Below, piece by piece: positions 63,863 to 64,000 of a DNA stretch of 64,000 nt (its first letter is position 1; every line of letters begins with the position of its first letter). The position numbers and the translations under genes were made by a program. The notes below the pieces were generated by a model. It made no database searches and had not been told where the DNA came from. It saw only the letters and a list, made by a program, of their open reading frames with translations. Source of the DNA: Streptomyces sp. JHA26. GTDB lineage: Bacteria > Actinomycetota > Actinomycetes > Streptomycetales > Streptomycetaceae. Location of the stretch: NCBI RefSeq assembly GCF_002005565.1, contig NZ_BDJC01000029.1, positions 27,524 through 91,523 on the forward strand. Reading direction: 5' to 3'.

Positions 63863-64000
63863 CGCACCATTTAAGGCGCGTCACGCCCGAAAACGGGTGA
63901 TTCGTCCGAACGGCGGCCGGTCTCCCGGGAGGCGACGCGGTGCGGGCCGGCGGGCGCGGCGCGGGCCGGCGAGGTGCGGGACGGGACGGCGGGCGCGGCG
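63863..64000. other. Right-end region without a recognised gene
   Basis: Upstream region of the deacetylase-like gene. The last 60 nt are low-complexity G/C with repeats of gcgggccggcg and ggcgcggcg (63945-64000). No gene start is seen before the window ends. Confidence 0.6.

Overview
The window is chromosomal DNA from a Streptomyces, close in gene content and order to the S. coelicolor region running from the c-di-GMP, gatCAB and ligA genes to the glycine-cleavage operon and the secreted DNA ADP-ribosyltransferase. The evidence is the very high GC, the codon-position bias, frequent GTG starts, and the family set: LAL-type LuxR regulator, SseB-like pair, glycine-riboswitch gcvT, EF-hand protein, pierisin/Scabin-type ART and many lipoproteins. 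No transposase, integrase, CRISPR array, tRNA or rRNA gene was recognised.

Layout. 1-10.3 kb: a truncated membrane PAS/GGDEF protein, a D-2-hydroxyacid dehydrogenase, an aldo/keto reductase, a sorbosone-dehydrogenase-like lipoprotein, a DUF6191-like small protein, a large ATP-binding LuxR regulator with a 61-aa upstream gene, and a two-TM protein. 10.3-14.3 kb: GNAT plus MMPL transporter and a methyltransferase. 14.4-18 kb: gatC-gatA-small protein-gatB, the tRNA amidotransferase operon. 18-19.2 kb: a TetR gene divergent from a DUF4267 gene, sharing two ctagcNNNgctag palindromes. 19.3-25.8 kb: the GGDEF-EAL protein RmdB, ligA, a MetE-like protein and an SDR. 25.8-26.7 kb: LOG-family and DUF427 proteins.

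26.8-33.4 kb is the unusual part. A compact four-gene plus-strand cassette sits between otherwise ordinary genes: a D-2-hydroxyacid dehydrogenase, a 983-aa WD40-Roc GTPase-(COR-like)-zinc ribbon-TIR protein, an ATP-grasp ligase and a two-TM-TrkA_N-RyR protein. The last three overlap by 4 nt each (GTGA, ATGA). This looks like a nucleotide/NAD-centred signalling or immunity system: a propeller/GTPase sensor, a predicted NAD-cleaving TIR, and a membrane protein with NAD-binding and RyR-like ligand-binding domains. No function is proven by the sequence.

33.5-40.4 kb: alpha/beta hydrolase, mnmA, an amidase, a cysteine desulfurase (sulfur donor for MnmA), a small membrane-protein pair with a divergent FabR-like TetR, a thioesterase-fold protein and a TRIC/YadS membrane protein. 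40.5-47 kb: a complete peptide ABC importer in the order permease-binding protein-permease-ATPase-ATPase; the last ATPase carries a long acidic/lysine repeat tail. 47.3-54.7 kb: two SseB-like proteins, a P-loop protein, then a tandem glycine riboswitch upstream of gcvT-gcvH-glyA-sdaA, a glycine/serine catabolic group. 54.8-64 kb: an EVE/PUA-like protein, an MFS symporter, a secreted D-Ala-D-Ala carboxypeptidase, a GH25-like muramidase without signal peptide, an F420/NADP-type reductase, an EF-hand protein, a MerR regulator with a textbook 19-bp-spacer promoter divergent from a GNAT gene, a Scabin/ScARP-like DNA-guanine ADP-ribosyltransferase, and a translationally coupled deacetylase-like lipoprotein and beta-propeller lipoprotein.
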